From NCBI GenBank assembly GCA_028826165.1, contig JAPDFW010000022.1:372001-436000 (forward strand): DNA of 64,000 nucleotides. Direction: 5' to 3'. A program made the translations under genes and the position numbers. Source of the DNA: Anaeramoeba ignava. Lineage: Eukaryota > Metamonada > Anaeramoebidae. Below, in pieces: positions 59,983 through 64,000 of the stretch (its first letter is position 1; each line of letters opens with the position of its first letter). The notes under the pieces were generated by a model. The model ran no database searches and was not told the origin of the DNA. It worked only from the letters and a program-made list of their open reading frames with translations.

Positions 59983-62900
59983 TTAATCAAACTTTAATGA
60001 ACGAAAATCTTCTCTGCAATGAAACAATCTCATAATTTGATCATTTTCAAGACGAATTTCCTTTTTGATATTTTTCAAATTACTTGGGGAAACAACAAAA
60101 ATATTAGCCATCTCACGCAAAACAACAAATTCTTCTTCAACAGCTTTGATACCAAATTTAGTAACACATTCAGAATAGAATAAAACATCTTGTAAAAGTT
60201 GAAGACCGCCTTGAGTATTATATTTAAATTTCTCGAAATGATGAAGCAAGATATTTTTCCATTTGATTCCAAAATTTGAAAGAAAAATAACGGAATTCTT
60301 GCCAATTAAAGTAGCCTTTACTTTCGAATAACCAAATTGGCAAACTCAATTGATTTTCTGCATCCAAAAGTGGATTTGTTTTCCAAATAACCTGGAGTTC
60401 CTTTATCCTGTTTGATCAGGAAATCGGATTTTTTTTGGAGCGACAAAATCGCTTTGATTCTGTCGATCACGCGGAACATTAATTGATGAATTCCGCTTGA
60501 AATCTTTGATTCAAGAACATTAACAAGCTTTGATTTATCGGCTATTGCCATTGTTTGGTCGTTTCGTGATTCCATTAGTTCGGAAATCACATAAATTGAG
60601 CTAAAACGCTCAAATAAATGAGTGATTTGAGTAATAGTTTTCACAACATCCAAAAAATCCAAATCGGGAAATTCCATCAAATCAACATGTTTATGATGAG
60701 TGATTAACGCGTTGATTTTTTTTGCGCTTGCATCTGTGGAAATATTTGAAAGCCCGTAATTAATTAATTTTTCTAAATATTCTGATAAGTGACCAGTCAT
60801 TGCTGAATATATTTTCCGAATATTCTCAATTACACTAAAATCGGGCGAAAGAATTTTTGCCCTTTCAATTGCTTGGGATGTTTCTTGGAAAAAAAGAAGC
60901 GCCAAATTTAACGGTGTGTGGATCTGTTCTTTTGAAGGGTTTGCTTGTGTTTGTGAGTTGAAATTATTGGGTATTTCTTTTGGTGTTTTTTTGGAACTTT
61001 CCTTTTTGCCATGACTTTTTTTTTCGCCCAAGTTTTTGAAGAATTTAAATCGCGAAGAAGATGTCTGCTTGATTTTTTGGGAAATTAAATTATTGACCTG
61101 AATGTTTTTGATTTTTTCTTCGATAAAAATGCGTTCCAATTCTTGGAGTTCAAGATCCAAGTAGCGTAATTTGTAATCCCGAAAAATATCTTGAACCAAT
61201 TGGAAAACATCTGAGTCTCCAATTTCAAATTCATCGAGATCCTTCTCAAATTTAAGTATACTTTGATAAACAGTGAATTGCAGTTTAAGATACAATCCCA
61301 AATCGTCTTGAATGTTTTTCGGGAGCAATTCTGTGATATAAGATGATATTCTTTTGAATATTTCCTTGATCAAAATGCGCATAACTTTTGATGGGAACGG
61401 GAAAACTTGCTTTATCACTTGCTTTTCTTTTCTTAAATCGGTTAATAATTTACTGTAAAATTTTTCCAAAACTCTTTTAGCAGTTTGGATTTTTTGGGTT
61501 TCATCAATATCCAAACTTGCAATTTGTATTTGTCTTTCTCTTCCTTGATAAATATTTTTTCTAGATCTGATGTATTCTTGAATGCAAGTTTGATTGTCAT
61601 CAAAAAGAAGCATGATATGGAATTGTTTCTTTAAAAAATTTGTTTTTTGTTTTTTTTTTTTTTGATTTAAAATTTCTTTTGATTTTTTTTTTAAATTTTT
61701 CATAATATTTGATTTACTTTCATTTCTTGAAAGTTTCTTTTTTCTGAAGCTTCTTTAAAATACTGAACAATTTTTTCTTTTTGTTTTTTTTGTTCTTCTT
61801 CTATTTTTTCTTTAGTTTTTGGATCAATGCGAATATCTTGTGATATTTTATAAAGTTCTGTGATAATTCTTGCTGCTTCTTCTATTGGTTCTTTTTGTAG
61901 ATTAGATTCTGGGTTTTTTTCTTGGGGATCATCAAATTTAAGGAAATATTCTAAGATTTTTCTTGCTTTGATTGCTCTTTCTCTTTGTCTTTCTGCTGTT
62001 TGTAAGACTTTGCCGATGCTTGTTATTTGTTTTCCAACAAGTCCGACATGTTCTTCAAAGGAGTTTAAATTAGAAAAAATTCCCTTTTTAAATTCAAATA
62101 TAAATTTTAATTTAATTTAATAAATTTTAATTTAATTTTAATTTTAATTTTAATTTAAATTTATAAATGAATTTTAATTTAAATTTTATAAATGAATTTT
62201 AATTTAATTTAATAAATGAATTTTAATTTAGTTTAATAAATAAATTTTAATTTAATTTAATAAATAAATTTTAATTTAATTTAATTTAATAAATGAATTT
62301 TAATTTAATTTAATAAATGAATTTTAATTTAATTTTAATAAATGAATTTTAATTTAATTTTAATTTAATTTTAATTTAATTTAATAAATTAATTTTAATT
62401 TTAATTTAATTTAATTTAATAAATTAATTTTAATTTGATAAATTAATTTTAATTTAATAAATGAATTTTAATTTAATAAATTAATTTTAATTTAATTTAA
62501 TAAATGAATTTTAATTTAAATTTAATAAATGAATTTTAATTTAATTTTATAAATTAATTTTAATTTAATAAATGAATTTTAATTTAATAAATGAATTTTA
62601 ATTTAATTTAATAAATAAATTTTAATTTAATTTAATTTAATTTAATAAATGAGTTTTAATTTAATTTAATAAATGAATTTTAAATAATTTAATAAATGAA
62701 TTTTAATTTAATAAATTAATTTTAATTTAATTTAAATGAATTTAATTTAATTTAATAAATGAATTTTAATTTAATTTAATTTAAATAAATGAATTTTAAT
62801 TTAATTTAATAAATAAATTTTAATTTAATAAATTAATTTTAATTTAATTTAATAAATTTAAATTAATTTAATAAATAAATTTTAATTTAATTTAATAAAT

Positions 62901-64000
62901 TAATTTTAATTTAATTTTATTTGAATTTAATTTAATTTTAAATTTAATAAATTAATTTTAATTTAATAAATTAATTTTAATTTAATTTAATAAATTAATT
63001 TTAAATTAATTTTTAATTTAATAAATTAATTTAATTTAATTTAATAAATTAATTTTAATTTAATTTTAATAAATTAATTTTAATTTAATTTAATAAATAA
63101 ATTTTAATTTAATTTAATTTATAAATGAATTTTAATTTAATAAATAAATTTTAATTTAATAAATAAATTTTAATTTAATAAATAAATTTTAATTTAATAA
63201 ATAAATTTTAATTTAATAAACTAATTTTAATTTAAATTTAATAAATTAATTTTAATTTAATTTAATAAATGAATTTTAATTTAATAAATGAGTTTTAATT
63301 TTAAATTAATTTATAAATAATTTTAATTTTTAATTTAATAAATGAATTTGAATTTGAATTTTAATTTAATTTAATAAATTAATTTTAATTTAATAAATTA
63401 ATTTTAAATTAATTTTTAATAAATTAATTTTAATTTTAATTTAATAAATGAATTTTAATTTAATTTAATTTAATAAATTAATTTTGATTTAATAAATGAA
63501 TTTTATTTTAATTTAATAAATGAATTTTAATTTAATTTAATAAATGAATTTTAATTTAATTTAATAAATTAATTTAATAAATAAATTTAAATTTAAATTT
63601 AATAAATGAATTTTAGTTTTTAAAAGGAAATTTGGAAATCTACACTAAGATTTTGTTTAAATTGAGATATAGCATGTTCATAATCAAGTGTTAATTTCAT
63701 CACATCTTGTTCTAATATTTGTATTTCTTGAATTGTCTTGTTTGTTTATTTATTTGTTTGTTTTTGTTTTTGTTTTTGTTTTTGTTTGTTTTTTTTAAAA
63801 AATTTTGAAAATAAAATTTATTTACATTTTTCCTTAAAGATGAAATTTCAGGAAGAGATGAATCAATTGCTGAAATAAAAGGTGTAAAATTTGTTTGAAA
63901 ATTTTCTTCTTCAGAATTTTTTAAAGAACTTTTTTGTTTTTTTTGTTTTTGATTAATTTGAATTTCTTGATTAACTTCTGAATAAATTTGCTCAAGAAAA
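59983..64000 (-). CDS. EXOC5: Exocyst subunit Sec10 (EXOC5), 5' end beyond right edge
   Basis: Sec10 is part of the exocyst, which tethers secretory vesicles to the plasma membrane. Exons by phase: 63826-64000 (partial), 63644-63736, 61718-62083, 59983-61628. The N-terminal part reads FTPFISAIDSSLPEISSL then ILEQDVMKLTLDYEHAISQF. The next exon has the family pattern GKVLQTAERQRERAIKARKI. It joins the main exon as NFQEM-KKQFHIMLLFDDNQ over a 89-nt intron (61629-61717), so the ATG at 61703 is intronic. The main exon contains LFFQETSQAIERAKIL and the C-terminal HFEKFKYNTQGGLQLLQDV...ANIFVVSPSNLKNI...CREDFRSLKF that is typical of EXOC5. An apparent missing A in AAA at 60322-60324 shifts frame (IRK, then VKATLIGKNS in the other frame). 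Confidence 0.92.
62084..63643 (-). repeat. EXOC5 intron 2: TTTAATTTAATAAATGAATTTTAA array
   Basis: 1.56 kb of roughly 16-24-nt units built from TTTAATTT and AATAAATGAATTTTAA (or AATAAATTAATTTTAA), with variable lengths. The donor GTAGAT and acceptor AAAAAG are on the minus strand. The smaller intron 1 (63737-63825) has a TTTTTG pentamer-like run. Confidence 0.8.

Noticed and set aside
60318-60326. Programmed -1 frameshift in EXOC5 (ATT CGA AAG TAA)
   Set aside because: There is no classic slippery heptamer or obvious downstream structure. A missing A fits the many other 1-nt breaks in this window better.
61629-61717. ATG at 61703 as the EXOC5 start
   Set aside because: It lies in a short intron bounded by GTAAATC and TTTAAAG. 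Upstream exons match Sec10 and join in phase.

Overview
The window is nuclear DNA of a very AT-rich, intron-bearing eukaryote that uses the standard code (TAA, TAG and TGA all end genes). It carries exportin-1, Elongator ELP2, exocyst SEC10, LSM8, a Rab GTPase, the endosomal protein WDR91, a TSET-complex propeller subunit and very large RasGAP and RhoGEF signalling proteins. Proteins are rich in Asn/Gln/Lys/Glu runs. This looks like a free-living amoeboid protist. Anaeramoeba (Metamonada) is my best guess from memory of its protein style, but it is an inference that a database search would have to settle.

Layout. 1-3507 (-): Asn/Gln-rich protein with a 1.8-kb coding 12-nt repeat, cut by the left edge. 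3595-9640 (+): exportin-1 (XPO1/CRM1) interrupted by a 536-residue intein, the most striking object here. 9694-11070 (+): secreted protein with a bacterial-type DUF7948-like domain. 11164-14703 (+): WDR91. 15056-20192 (-): RGS-DH-PH-MORN RhoGEF. 23789-27034 (-): ELP2. 28102-32580 (-): large protein of tandem PH-like modules. 34424-40257 (-): TTRAY2/TWD40-2-like TSET subunit. 42463-54317 (-): SH3/PH-repeat RasGAP. 54685-55011 (-): small Cys-containing protein. 55776-59143 (+): Rab. 59376-59898 (+): LSM8. 59983-64000 (-): SEC10/EXOC5, cut by the right edge.

Architecture. Several neighbouring genes are separated by under 100 bp, while introns and a few intergenic gaps are bloated by simple-sequence arrays with 6-, 11-, 12-, 14- or 15-nt units. 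Each array has its own unit. Many starts are preceded within about 60 bp by T-runs broken by CA (TTTTTTCA repeats), which looks like a core promoter or initiator. Splice sites are GT(A)...AG, and exon joins were checked by reading phase and by family homology.

Function. Exportin-1 drives nuclear export, and the intein must splice out before the NES groove is intact. WDR91, TTRAY2, Rab and SEC10 all act in membrane traffic. The RGS-RhoGEF and the RasGAP act in G-protein, Rho and Ras control of the cortex. ELP2 and LSM8 act in tRNA modification and RNA metabolism. Six of the genes show one or more apparent single-base frameshifts or phase mismatches, mostly at A/T runs. They may be sequencing errors or real slippage.
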